From: a virus
Length of the DNA stretch: 33,548 bases
Reading direction: 5' to 3' (one strand)
Virus record (IMG/VR): IMGVR_UViG_3300048929_000461
Span: 1-33,548 of that record
Position 1 is the first letter of the stretch. Each line of letters begins with the position of its first letter. Under the pieces are notes generated by a model that had not been told where the DNA came from, made no database searches, and saw only the letters and a list, made by a program, of their open reading frames with translations. Positions 21,463-30,242 of the stretch are shown piece after piece. A program made the position numbers and the translations under genes.

Positions 21463-23421
21463 ATGACGCTTCACTTCGTGCCCGATCCTTCGCGTCCGCT
21501 TATTATTGACAGTTTCGCTGGAGGCGGTGGCGCTTCTACTGGCATTGAGCTTGCCCTCGGGAGATCGCCAGATTTGGCCATCAATCACAACCCGGCTGCG
21601 CTGGCTCTCCACGCCGCGAACCATCCCGAGACGCTCCATCTGTCGGAGAATGTCTACAAGGTTGATCCGCTGGACTATCTGCGACGCAGGCACGTCGGGC
21701 TCGCATGGTTTTCGCCTGACTGCAAACACTTCTCGAAGGCTAAGGGCGGCAAACCTGTGGAGCGGAATATCCGTGACTTATGCTGGATCATTCCCGGCTG
21801 GATCGAGCGCATCCAGAAGAGCGGCGGCAAAGTCGATGTCGTCATTATGGAGAATGTTGAGGAATTCAAAGACTATGGCCCACTGATGCAGACCGAGCGT
21901 GGCCTCATGCCGGACCCGGAGCGCAAAGGCGAAACCTTTAAGGACTGGTGCAAGAAGCTTCGGAAGCTTGGTGGAAAGATTGAGTTTCGCGAGTTGCGGG
22001 CGTGCGACTACGGTGCACCGACCATCCGAAAGCGTCTGTTTGTTATTGTCCGATTCGATGGAAAGCCGATCGTCTGGCCAATGCCGACGCATGGAAAACC
22101 GACTGATACTGATGTTGTCGCTGGTCGAAAGCTGGCATGGCGCACGGCTGCTGAGTGCATCGACTGGAGCCTGCCTTGCCCATCGATTTTTGATACTACA
22201 GAGCAGGTGATGGCTCGCCACGGTTTGCGTGCCGTGCGGCCGCTCGCTGATGCCACGATGTCGCGTGTTGCGCGCGGGATGAAGCGGTACGTGTTGGATG
22301 CGGAGCGGCCATTCCTCGTTCAGACAGGATACGGTGAGCGGAAAGGGCAGGAGCCACGGTGCATGGACGTGGATGGTCCGCTTGGCACTGTCGTCGCCGG
22401 CGGCATAAAGCATGCGGTCGTTGCACCAAACCTTATGAGCCTAAAGGGCAACGCGCGGCGAGACAGCGCGGCAAATGACCCGCATCCTACTGTTCTGGCT
22501 GGCGGCGGTCACTCGGCTGTCATAGCGCCGCACCTCATGACGATGCGGAATGCCGGCAAGCCCTTCAATGGTGCTGATGAGCCGACACACACGATCACTG
22601 CTGGCGGTGCTGGCCTTTCACTGGTTGCGCCCGTACTCAGCTATGCTCAGCAAGGCGGCGCTAATCGTTCGGTCGAGGATCCGCATCACACCATCTGCGC
22701 AAGCCAGAAGGATCAAAACCAAGTAGCTATGGCCTTCATCGCCCAGCACAATAATGACAACCGTCGTATCGGCGGCGTCAACCCAGGTCGTGACGCTCAA
22801 GAGCCGATGTCAACGGTAACAGCCACCGGTGCGCAGCAGGGCGTGGTTTCTGCGTTCGTTTCCCGCCAGTTCGGCGCCTCGATTGGCCATAATGTTGAAG
22901 AGCCGTCGGCAACCGTCACGGCTGGCGTCAACAAGTCTGCACTCGTCGCTCCTCACCTGCATGCCTACTACGGATCGGATCAAGACACGCCGGAAGACGA
23001 GCCTTTCCACACCATCACGACCAAGCCGCGTTTTAGCCATGTTGAGGCCGATCTCCGCGCGCCGCCTTTTACGACTGACCAGCACGAACGAGCCCGCCAG
23101 GTCGCCGAATTCCTGCGCTCTTACGGATTCTGGGATGACAGCGAATTCGTAACGCTTTTCATTGGCGATGCGGAATTTGTCATCGTCGACATCGGCATGA
23201 GAATGCTGACGCCTCGAGAACTGTACAACGCTCAGGGCTTCCCTGCCGATTACCGGATCGACGCAGACTTCGATGGCAACGCTTTTCCGAAGTCTGTTCA
23301 GGTCAGTTGCGTCGGCAACTCGGTCTCGCCGCCAGTGGCTCGGGCACTCGTCGCTGCGAACTGCGGACATCTAGCTGTCGCTAACGACAACCAGGAGACA
23401 CCCTTTGCAAACGCCGCTTGA
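21463..23421 (+). CDS. C5-cytosine DNA methyltransferase with internal repeat array
   Basis: A 652-residue Dcm-type enzyme, much longer than the usual 330-420. Motif I is DSFAGGGGAS (about 16-25). The catalytic Cys is in FSPDCKHFS (near 87), with D before C where most have P or C-Q after it. MENVEEF (motif VI) and TIRKRLFVI (motif VIII) follow. Between about residues 285 and 525, where the target-recognition domain lies, there are about six repeats of roughly 40 residues. Each has [D/E]-[D/E]-P-x-x-T-[V/I]-x-A-G-G and V-A-P-x-L. Motifs IX-X follow (RELYNAQGFP, VGNSVSPPVA). The C-terminus has VANDN. The start follows a full leader. Likely an anti-restriction enzyme, perhaps with several targets. 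Confidence 0.9.
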   Translation: MTLHFVPDPSRPLIIDSFAGGGGASTGIELALGRSPDLAINHNPAALALHAANHPETLHLSENVYKVDPLDYLRRRHVGLAWFSPDCKHFSKAKGGKPVERNIRDLCWIIPGWIERIQKSGGKVDVVIMENVEEFKDYGPLMQTERGLMPDPERKGETFKDWCKKLRKLGGKIEFRELRACDYGAPTIRKRLFVIVRFDGKPIVWPMPTHGKPTDTDVVAGRKLAWRTAAECIDWSLPCPSIFDTTEQVMARHGLRAVRPLADATMSRVARGMKRYVLDAERPFLVQTGYGERKGQEPRCMDVDGPLGTVVAGGIKHAVVAPNLMSLKGNARRDSAANDPHPTVLAGGGHSAVIAPHLMTMRNAGKPFNGADEPTHTITAGGAGLSLVAPVLSYAQQGGANRSVEDPHHTICASQKDQNQVAMAFIAQHNNDNRRIGGVNPGRDAQEPMSTVTATGAQQGVVSAFVSRQFGASIGHNVEEPSATVTAGVNKSALVAPHLHAYYGSDQDTPEDEPFHTITTKPRFSHVEADLRAPPFTTDQHERARQVAEFLRSYGFWDDSEFVTLFIGDAEFVIVDIGMRMLTPRELYNAQGFPADYRIDADFDGNAFPKSVQVSCVGNSVSPPVARALVAANCGHLAVANDNQETPFANAA

Positions 23422-25630
23422 ACTAGCGCAACATTACGTCGGACAAGGCTGGCCGGTATTTCCCTGCCGTTCGCACGCCGAGGAGCACGTCGACCAGGCA
23501 ACCGGCGAGATCATCACTCTCGGAGAAAAGACGCCTTTGACACCTAACGGCTTCAAGGGCGCAACGCGCTTTCCGCGGATCATTGAGAGATGGTGGTCGG
23601 ATTGGCCGGACGCTGCCGTTGGCTTGCCCACGGGCGAGAAGACAGGCTTCTTCGCGCTCGACATCGACAACAAGCCGGGCGGCGCCAACGGCTTCGACTG
23701 GCTGGCTGAGATGGAAGCCGAGCATGGACCGCTGCCTGACACGGCGCGCGTGACGAGCCCTAACGGCGGGCTGCATATCTACTTCAAATACGTTGTGGGC
23801 ACCCGCAACCGCGGCGCGCTTGGCGCTGGCGTGGATATCCGGTCGGAGGGTGGTTACGTGCTGGCGGCTGGCAGCATGATGGCAAACGGCCGCTCCTACA
23901 AGTGGGAAACAGACACGCGCGAAATCGCAGACGCGCCGGCGTGGCTGCTCGACCTGCTGCTGCCGAAGTCTGCACCAGCCCATACGCAGTACAGCCTGTC
24001 GGCCGCCACCAACAACGCCTATGTGGATGCCGCCGTCGACCGCGAACTGGCAGACCTTGCTGGTGCGCCGATGGGCAGCCGTAACAACGCGCTGAACGAT
24101 GCTGCCTTCTCCATCGGCACTATCGTCGGCGCAGGTGCGCTCGGTGAAGCGGAGGCACGCGCCTTGCTGCAGGATGTTGCGCGCGGCTGGGGTCGGGACT
24201 GGTCGCGCTGCTGCAAGACCATCGAAAACGGTCTGAAGGCTGGCATCCAGAACCCGCGCCACATTCCGGAGCCGGATTTCCCTGCGCACGACAACACGCG
24301 TCTTGTGGATATCACGCGCATGATCCAGCGCGGTCTCGAGAAAGGCAGGCTGCGCGAGCAAGCGGCAAGGGTCGATGCAGACCTTACCGTACAGGAAGAA
24401 GTGCTGCGCAACGGCACGTATATTCCCGAGCGGGAAGTTGCATCACTCACCGGTGACGTGGAGCCAGCGAACGACAACGTGCCGCAATCGCCGATCACGG
24501 CGACGGCATTCAAATGGATCGACCCAAAGACATTGCCGCGCCGTGAGTTTGCCTACGGCTCGCATTTTATTCGCAAGTATGTGTCGGTCACGGTATCGCC
24601 GGGCGGCCTTGGTAAGACGTCGGCCAGCATCGCGGAAGGACTTGCCATGGTGTCGGGCAGGGCACTGCTCGGGATCAAGCCACCCAAGCGCTTGCGCACG
24701 TGGATATTCAATGCCGAAGACCCGCGCGACGAAATGGAGCGGCGCATCATGGCTGCTTGCATCCACTACAAGCTAAAGCCTGCCGATCTTGAGGGACATC
24801 TGTTCCTGGACAGTGGTCGCGAGCAGGAGCTTGTCGTTGCCATTGAAGACAAGAAGGCCGGCGTGCGCATCCAGCAGCCGATCGTCGAGGCGGTGGTCGA
24901 GCAGATCGAGCGATATGGCATCGATGTTATGATCGTGGATCCATTCGTGTCCACGCACGGCGTGAATGAAAATGACAACGGCGCGATCGACAAGGTGGCG
25001 AAGCTCTGGGCGCAGATCGCCGACTACACCAACTGCTCGATCGACATCGTGCACCATCTGCGCAAGGTCGCCGACCGAGAGGCTACCGTCGAAGATGCTC
25101 GCGGCGCGGTATCGCTGATCGGCGCGGCGCGATCGGTGCGAGTCCTAAACCGCATGTCGGAAGAGCAGGCAATCGAGGCGGGTATCAACAAGGAGGACCG
25201 CTTCGGATACTTCTACACCACCTACGGCAAGTCGAACCTGACGCCGCTTTCGCACCGGGCGGAGTGGAGGCATTTGGTCTCGACACCGCTTGGCAACGGC
25301 ACAGGCCTCGCCCAGCCGCAAGACTTCGCGCCGGTAGTTACAGAGTGGCATTGGCCGAGCGCCGAGGATGTGGCGGGAGACCTCACAGACGACCAGCGTG
25401 CGTCCATTCTGGCGGCTGTGAGCGCGTCCGACTACAAGAAGTCACCGAAGGCCAAGAACTGGGTTGGAGCCGCTGTGGCATACGCTGTGGGGCTGGATTT
25501 GGACGACAACGTGCAGCGCAAGCGCGCGTCCAGCATCGTCACGGCGCTGATGCGTGAAGGAGCGCTTGTGGAGAGAGAGGAGCGTGATCCGGTCAGGCGG
25601 GAGCTGGCGGTGTTTGTGAGGGCGGGTTAG
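23405..25630 (+). CDS. Primase-polymerase fused to RepA-like ATPase
   Basis: A 741-residue replication protein. The N-terminal PrimPol domain shows FFALDIDNK with its metal-binding acids (about 83), GLHIYFKY (His motif) and VDIRSEGGYVLAAGS. A helical linker with EPANDNV leads to a RecA-like AAA_25/RepA domain: Walker A VSPGGLGKTSAS (about 397-408), Walker B VMIVDPF (about 511) and IDIVHHLRK. The C-terminus is a winged-helix-like region. It should prime and unwind phage DNA, so it is the probable replication initiator. The start is TTG at 23405 with CAGGAGACACCC upstream, 17 bases inside the methyltransferase gene, so the two are coupled. No ATG fits better. Confidence 0.9.
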   Translation: MQTPLELAQHYVGQGWPVFPCRSHAEEHVDQATGEIITLGEKTPLTPNGFKGATRFPRIIERWWSDWPDAAVGLPTGEKTGFFALDIDNKPGGANGFDWLAEMEAEHGPLPDTARVTSPNGGLHIYFKYVVGTRNRGALGAGVDIRSEGGYVLAAGSMMANGRSYKWETDTREIADAPAWLLDLLLPKSAPAHTQYSLSAATNNAYVDAAVDRELADLAGAPMGSRNNALNDAAFSIGTIVGAGALGEAEARALLQDVARGWGRDWSRCCKTIENGLKAGIQNPRHIPEPDFPAHDNTRLVDITRMIQRGLEKGRLREQAARVDADLTVQEEVLRNGTYIPEREVASLTGDVEPANDNVPQSPITATAFKWIDPKTLPRREFAYGSHFIRKYVSVTVSPGGLGKTSASIAEGLAMVSGRALLGIKPPKRLRTWIFNAEDPRDEMERRIMAACIHYKLKPADLEGHLFLDSGREQELVVAIEDKKAGVRIQQPIVEAVVEQIERYGIDVMIVDPFVSTHGVNENDNGAIDKVAKLWAQIADYTNCSIDIVHHLRKVADREATVEDARGAVSLIGAARSVRVLNRMSEEQAIEAGINKEDRFGYFYTTYGKSNLTPLSHRAEWRHLVSTPLGNGTGLAQPQDFAPVVTEWHWPSAEDVAGDLTDDQRASILAAVSASDYKKSPKAKNWVGAAVAYAVGLDLDDNVQRKRASSIVTALMREGALVEREERDPVRRELAVFVRAG

Positions 25631-25735
25631 GGGGCGCCCTGATATTTAATTGTTGATGATTTGGGGGGCAACTATAGACATCCGCAAATAACTCGGACCC
25701 AATAGAGCTTACAGCTTAGGGTTGGGGGAACGGTG

Positions 25736-27016
25736 ATGCCTAGCAACGTCATGCAAATAGTAAAAGTTAGCGACAGGGAGCTTCTAGAATTCTGCACGAC
25801 GGCTGCAAAAATCCTTCAGACGGAGGAAGTGCACGTGTCCATTTTTGGAGGCGGACCGGAGCAAACTTACGATCGAAACGATGAGAGGCTGGGGCGCTTT
25901 TCCGACAGCTCATTTGGAGCGATAAACTCCGTTAGGATTGTAAAGAGCCCTTATTACATTATCACTCTGCAGAGAGGGCAAGGAAGCAACTCAGAACAGT
26001 TGATCTACGATACTTTGAGGATCGACAACGTTGCTGAGGAAAATGGGCAGCCGCAGCACGCCCTTGCATTCGAAGTCATTAAGGAAGTCCAAGAACTCGT
26101 TGAGAAAACATTTTCTCAAGATCAAGAATCTATCTCGGTTTTATTCAAAAATCCAAAGCTTTTCAGAGATTTGCTAGCATCCCACCACCGACAGAATGTA
26201 CAATTGCAAAAGACTGTCCTTGACATTGGAAAGAATGCAGCAAGTGCTCGAATATCCCTTGAAGAGGAGTTTGCGAAGCGCAGACGCCAACTCGAGAATG
26301 ATGCTCATGCCGCTGAGTTTGAGAGACAAAAAGCACTAGAAGCGAGGCTGGAGGCGGTACGGGCAGAGGACGAGAGACTTCAAGCCCTGCAGAAAGAAAT
26401 CGATGACCGCAACAACACGCATGCCCGACGAGAGCTACATCGAGATCTAAAGGCGAAAATTTCTCAGCGTGCCGGGAGCATGAAAGTTACTCCTGAGACG
26501 ATCCGAAATCGTACTCCGATTCATATCGCAACATGTTTAGCGGTTGCATCCATGCTCGGCCTCATACTCTGGCTTTCGGCTCAAGCTGCTTCAATGCCTA
26601 GCGGGCTGACCTCTGTGCAGTATTTAATAGCGGGGATTAAACCCGCGTTGCTTACTGTCGCGATGCTGGGTTTGATCGCTTGGTATTTGCGATGGATGAA
26701 CAGGTGGTTTGAACGTTACGCGGACGCCGAGTTTCAATTGAAGCAATTTGAGTTGGATATCGATCGCGCAAGCTGGGTCGTGGAAGCCGCACTTGAATGG
26801 AAACTATCTCAAGACCGGCCAATGCCTGAACATCTCCTTGAGACAATCTCTAGAAATCTCTTTTCCAAGAGTGAGGCCGACGACGCTTCCGACATGCATC
26901 CAGCTGATTACTTGGCATCAGCCATACTCGGCAGGGCTTCGGCGCTCAATCTTAAGATGCCGGGTGGCGAGCTGTCGCTCACGGGAAAAGACATTCAGAG
27001 GCTTAAAAACGATTAG
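25736..27016 (+). CDS. Coiled-coil two-pass membrane protein (cargo)
   Basis: A 426-residue protein of unknown function. Residues 1-130 form an alpha/beta domain (ELLEFCTTAAKILQTEEVHVSIFGG ... YYIITLQRG). A long charged coiled coil follows to about 245 (LEEEFAKRRRQLENDAHAAEFERQKALEARLEAVRAEDERLQ is its core in outline). Then come two transmembrane helices (CLAVASMLGLILWLSAQAA and ALLTVAMLGLIAWYLRW) and a soluble C-terminus with a helical region. AT-richer than the phage core and without ANDN. GGGGGAAC precedes ATG 25736; GTG 25733 is possible. Coiled-coil plus membrane anchors occur in abortive-infection effectors, but that is only an analogy. Confidence 0.65.
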   Translation: MPSNVMQIVKVSDRELLEFCTTAAKILQTEEVHVSIFGGGPEQTYDRNDERLGRFSDSSFGAINSVRIVKSPYYIITLQRGQGSNSEQLIYDTLRIDNVAEENGQPQHALAFEVIKEVQELVEKTFSQDQESISVLFKNPKLFRDLLASHHRQNVQLQKTVLDIGKNAASARISLEEEFAKRRRQLENDAHAAEFERQKALEARLEAVRAEDERLQALQKEIDDRNNTHARRELHRDLKAKISQRAGSMKVTPETIRNRTPIHIATCLAVASMLGLILWLSAQAASMPSGLTSVQYLIAGIKPALLTVAMLGLIAWYLRWMNRWFERYADAEFQLKQFELDIDRASWVVEAALEWKLSQDRPMPEHLLETISRNLFSKSEADDASDMHPADYLASAILGRASALNLKMPGGELSLTGKDIQRLKND

Positions 27017-27304
27017 TTTGAGTATCGTGCCCGAAATGTCGGCTAGCACTGATCGCGACCGTTATTAGGTCTGCAGTATAGCGAAGTCAAAAGAAGCGCT
27101 TGGTAAGGCAATCTTCCTATCGTAGGGCCAACTACTACGGCATTCGTAAAGCGTTGGTCGGCACCGCGCCTCTTGTCTATTGATGCGGGCGGCTAGGGTC
27201 TCAACAGCTCAGCTATAATTGCTGTATGTGGGGCCGTTGAGAACGTGCGCATCCTTTTGGAATTCCACGCGTTGTTCTCGTTCAACATGAGCGAGGAGAA
27301 TTTC

Positions 27305-27478
27305 ATGTCCAAGAGAGAGCTAATCGATACCGGCACTGACAAGCGCTATGTCCGCCGGGACGAAAAGGGCCAGTTCAAAGAAAGTGTCGACGTTGGTCGG
27401 TCGTTGTCGGCTGATAAGCGGCACAAGGCGAAGCACAACGCCAAGCCCGGCGAGGGCGATCGCGGCGATCACAAATAG
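27305..27478 (+). CDS. Small basic protein of a rhizobial type (57 aa)
   Basis: A 57-residue basic protein: TDKRYVRRDEKGQF, then VDVGRSLSADKRHKAK and a GEGDRGD tail. I recognise this as a small protein common in rhizobial genomes; its function is not known to me. GCGAGGAGAATTTC precedes the ATG at 27305. A possible promoter with TATAAT at 27214-27219 lies 86 bases upstream. It is followed after 14 bases by another small gene. It probably came as cargo or was picked up from a host, since core phage signals (ANDN, hairpin leader) are missing. Confidence 0.7.
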   Translation: MSKRELIDTGTDKRYVRRDEKGQFKESVDVGRSLSADKRHKAKHNAKPGEGDRGDHK

Positions 27479-27492
27479 GACTGAGGCTGTCC

Positions 27493-27687
27493 ATGCAGGA
27501 TGAAATCCGTATTGAACTCAAGCAGCTCGCAGACCGGTTTGTTCAGAAAGGACACACGGCCCCAGACGTCATCGCAGCCATGAAGCAAGCTCTTGATGAA
27601 TTGACGACTTCGTATGAGGAAGATTCGGATCCCTCAGACGATCCGAAGCAGATAGACGAGCCGGCCAACGATTGGCCGGGCGCGTGA
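27493..27687 (+). CDS. Small acidic hypothetical protein (64 aa)
   Basis: A 64-residue acidic protein: a helical N-terminus (MQDEIRIELKQLADRFVQKGH, then VIAAMKQALDEL) and an acidic, disordered tail (EEDSDPSDDPKQ) ending in PANDWPGA. It is 14 bases after the small basic gene and likely co-transcribed with it. A terminator at 27776 follows. No function is known. Confidence 0.6.
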   Translation: MQDEIRIELKQLADRFVQKGHTAPDVIAAMKQALDELTTSYEEDSDPSDDPKQIDEPANDWPGA

Positions 27688-27775
27688 CGGGAACCAAAGA
27701 CGTTGTCGCTAGTTTCGTGGCCAGACAGCTTGAGCCCTGACCACGGATGTACTGGCAGAGGCGATAGCTACAGGA

Positions 27776-27806
27776 AGGTCGGGGCGAATAGCACCGGCCT
27801 TTTTTC
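27776..27806 (+). terminator. Rho-independent terminator
   Basis: AGGTCGG (27776-27782) pairs with CCGGCCT (27794-27800), one G-T pair, and is followed by a run of Ts. It ends the two small genes at 27305-27687. Confidence 0.75.
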
Positions 27807-27925
27807 TATTTAAGTTAGATTTTTACCGGTATCCACAGCTACTTTAAGATGTGGTATGGAATGTCGGCTGATGTTGTGGTCGTGTATTCATTGTTTGGTT
27901 GCCTCTGGGTCGGATTATCATTCCA

Positions 27926-29593
27926 ATGTTGCGGTCTTTGCAGTTTAAATTTGGCTCATCGAAAGATGCCACTCCCCTTAGCATTGAGGTCAGGCCGTCA
28001 ATCACGATCTTCGTCGGCCCAAACAACTCGGGGAAAAGTCAAGCTCTGCGGGAGATTAACAATTATTTCTCAATCGGAAGTAATGGCGGCGGTGTTGTTG
28101 TTGAATCTGTGCAGTTTCGGGAATTCAACCAAGAGGACGCTCATAAAGAACTAGAAATGCGCATCGTCCCACCGGGTGTTGGTGATATGATATATCCGGG
28201 TCATGAGTATATCCGAATTCCGGGCGGGCGGGCACATACTCTAACGTCCTCATTTATTTCTTGTCTCACCTCTCCAAATGCCGATGCATTTAACCGACGA
28301 AATTTTGCGCAGCATTTCGCATCCGGGCTGATACTTTCTCTCGATGGTCCTTCACGTATCGGGCTGGCTCATGCCCAACAGCGAGGTGACTTAAAGAGCC
28401 CAAACACCGCGTTTGCTCGATTATTCGTCAATGATGCAAAGCGGCAAAGCATGCGCAATCTTTTGTATGGAGCGACAGGTTTGTATTTCGCGCTAGATGC
28501 ATCCGTTGGCGACCATCTGCACGTGAAGTTTGGCAGCATCCCGCCACCAAACGAACGATCGCTAGATGACTTAACCTTGGAATACATGCGTACAGCTCGC
28601 GGTTTTGATGACATCAGCGACGGTATCAAAGCCTTCACAGGAATTTTGATACAGCTTCATGCAGGCACGCCTCAGGTTATTACAGTCGACGAGCCAGAAG
28701 CTTTTCTTCACCCATCCCTAGCCTTCAAGCTTGGCAAGGAGCTTGCACGTGGTGCGGCAGAAGAAGCAAAGCAAGTGTTTTGTTCGACGCACAGCGCTCA
28801 GTTCCTGATGGGTGCAATTTCGTCCGGAGCAGAAGTAAATATTGTCCGGCTGACTCACCAGGATGGTTCCGGGACTGCCCGTCTACTTCCTAGCGAAGAA
28901 CTCAAGGTGCTTATGCAAGATCCGCTTCTAAGATCTGTAGGCGTCCTTGATGGTTTATTTTTGGATTCCGTATTGGTGGGCGAAGCTAATGCCGACAGAG
29001 CGTTTTATCAGGAGATAAACGAGAGACTTCTGGCAGTTGGCGACACCAGAGGAGCAGCCAGAACGCTGTTTCTTAATGCCGACACCAAACAAACAATTCC
29101 CAGGATTGTGTTGCCATTGAGGAAACTCGGCATTCCCGCCGTAGGGGTGGTTGATATAGACGTTTTAAAGGATGGGGGAGCAGAGTGGACGCGTCATTTA
29201 AATGCAATAGGAATACCCCCCTCCGAGCAAACTTCATATGCCACCAGGAGAGTTGCGGTGCTTAGTAGTCTGGATGCAACTGGGAAAAACTTCAAAACTG
29301 AAGGCGGCATAACGGTTCTCAATGGCAGCGAACGTGAGGCTGCTGAAAATCTATTGGACAATTTGGCGCGGTATGGTCTTTTTATTGTTCCGCGTGGTGA
29401 GATTGAGAATTGGCTTACCGATCTCGATGTTGACCGCTCGAAAAACAAATGGCTTAGGAATATATTTGAGAAGATGGGAAGCGATCCCAGCAGCGAGGGC
29501 TACGTGAAGCCACAAGCGGGAGACGTCTGGGACTTTGTCGGGCAGATATCTCAATGGATCAACGACAAAGGAAGACGAGGGATTCCTGCTTAA
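27926..29593 (+). CDS. OLD-family ATPase-TOPRIM protein (candidate defence gene)
   Basis: A 555-residue protein. An ABC/SMC-like ATPase comes first: Walker A FVGPNNSGKS (about 30-38), Walker B VITVDEPEAFLHP (about 251-263) and a His switch in CSTHSAQF. From about 350 a TOPRIM-like domain starts (VLVGEANADRAFY with the catalytic Glu; VVDIDVLKDGG with the D-x-D pair near 408). This order is that of OLD nucleases, several of which act in phage defence (P2 Old, Gabija GajA, PARIS AriA). It has no GajB-like helicase or other known partner next to it; the membrane protein at 25736 is the nearest large cargo gene. Start ATG 27926 has no clear ribosome-binding site; TTG 27899 is the alternative. No ANDN, AT-richer than the core. 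Confidence 0.8.
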   Translation: MLRSLQFKFGSSKDATPLSIEVRPSITIFVGPNNSGKSQALREINNYFSIGSNGGGVVVESVQFREFNQEDAHKELEMRIVPPGVGDMIYPGHEYIRIPGGRAHTLTSSFISCLTSPNADAFNRRNFAQHFASGLILSLDGPSRIGLAHAQQRGDLKSPNTAFARLFVNDAKRQSMRNLLYGATGLYFALDASVGDHLHVKFGSIPPPNERSLDDLTLEYMRTARGFDDISDGIKAFTGILIQLHAGTPQVITVDEPEAFLHPSLAFKLGKELARGAAEEAKQVFCSTHSAQFLMGAISSGAEVNIVRLTHQDGSGTARLLPSEELKVLMQDPLLRSVGVLDGLFLDSVLVGEANADRAFYQEINERLLAVGDTRGAARTLFLNADTKQTIPRIVLPLRKLGIPAVGVVDIDVLKDGGAEWTRHLNAIGIPPSEQTSYATRRVAVLSSLDATGKNFKTEGGITVLNGSEREAAENLLDNLARYGLFIVPRGEIENWLTDLDVDRSKNKWLRNIFEKMGSDPSSEGYVKPQAGDVWDFVGQISQWINDKGRRGIPA

Positions 29594-29932
29594 CTTAACA
29601 ATCTCTCTGTTTGCAATTCGCGCAACCGCACAATAATCAGTACAACCAAGGGTAACGCCCGGATAGCGCATTTTTTATCCGTGCACTAACTGTGCACATA
29701 CGGGCAGAGACACCTGCACAGCGCTGCCCGGTTAGTGCACGTTTAGTAGGGTATATATTTATATATACCCCTACACGTGCAACCGTGCAGGGCGGTGTGC
29801 CGCGCGCACGGTTCTCAAGATGATTTTAACTGGGCAACGTGCGGCGGGCAGAAGGGCAGTCCGGGTGCAACCTGCATTTTGACTGGAACTCGAATCAGGG
29901 TGGTCGCATTTGCGGGTCAGAAGGAGGGCGCC
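29594..29932. other. Gene-free stretch with a cluster of inverted repeats
   Basis: No convincing gene. It begins with TA-rich spacer after the OLD gene, then holds the palindrome cluster 29660-29813 and ends with the ribosome-binding site AGAAGGAGGGCGCC of the gene at 29933. Confidence 0.6.
29660..29813. repeat. Cluster of inverted repeats built on GTGCA
   Basis: CGGATA/TATCCG (29660, 29676). CGTGCACTAAC/GTTAGTGCACG (29680-29690, 29731-29741), with an inner CGGGCAG/CTGCCCG (29701-29707, 29724-29730) and TGTGCACA (29691-29698). GGGTATATA/TATATACCC (29749-29757, 29762-29770). AACCGTGC/GCACGGTT (29781-29788, 29806-29813). The word GTGCA or its complement occurs about eight times. Such a set of nested palindromes with an AT-rich centre could be an origin, a recombination site or a complex operator. 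Confidence 0.6.
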
Positions 29933-30094
29933 ATGCCAGACAACGAAACGCAGCCATACACCGTCGAGCAATTGCAACAGGAATACTCGGTCAGCCTGCC
30001 AAAGGCCGTCGAGGTCATGGATCGCTTCGGCGGAGACCGGCGGACGATCAAGAAGCTGATGAAGCGATGCCCGCATCGCGGTGACGAGCACTAG
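29933..30094 (+). CDS. Small hypothetical protein (53 aa)
   Basis: A 53-residue protein: TVEQLQQEYSVSLPKAVEVMDRFGGDRRTIKKLMKRCPH. The two helices with a turn (YSVSLPKAVEVMDRFGG) could be a small DNA-binding unit; the type is common in rhizobial genomes, with unknown role. AGAAGGAGGGCGCC is a strong ribosome-binding site. A terminator follows 4 bases after the stop. It stands alone between the palindrome cluster and the last early operon. Confidence 0.7.
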   Translation: MPDNETQPYTVEQLQQEYSVSLPKAVEVMDRFGGDRRTIKKLMKRCPHRGDEH

Positions 30095-30097
30095 TCC

Positions 30098-30128
30098 AAA
30101 GGCCGGCATTTAGCCGGTCTTTTCTTTT
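30098..30128 (+). terminator. Rho-independent terminator
   Basis: GGCCGGC (30101-30107), loop ATTTA, GCCGGTC (30113-30119), then TTTTCTTTT. It ends the 53-residue gene. Confidence 0.8.
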
Positions 30129-30190
30129 GGCCAAAAAATATTTCACAAATCTACTACCCGTTTTCGCGCCTCTCTCGGAAAGTATGTGTG

Positions 30191-30209
30191 TCGCCATCAC
30201 CACTGGCGA
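30191..30209 (+). promoter_or_regulatory. ACCA-loop leader hairpin (gene at 30243)
   Basis: TCGCCA-TCACCAC-TGGCGA, a 6-bp perfect stem, then CCACCACGACAGCACACCACGAGGAGACAG in outline up to the predicted start at 30243. Confidence 0.65.
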
Positions 30210-30242
30210 GCCACCACGACAGCACACCACGAGGAGACAGCC

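Noticed and set aside
27245-27304. Longer N-terminus for the 57-residue basic protein
   Set aside because: GCGAGGAGAA directly before ATG 27305 and the family-like start MSKRELIDTGTDKRY argue for the short form.
27838-27865. DnaA-box-like TATCCACAG near 27830
   Set aside because: A single imperfect copy without repeats nearby; not enough to call an origin.
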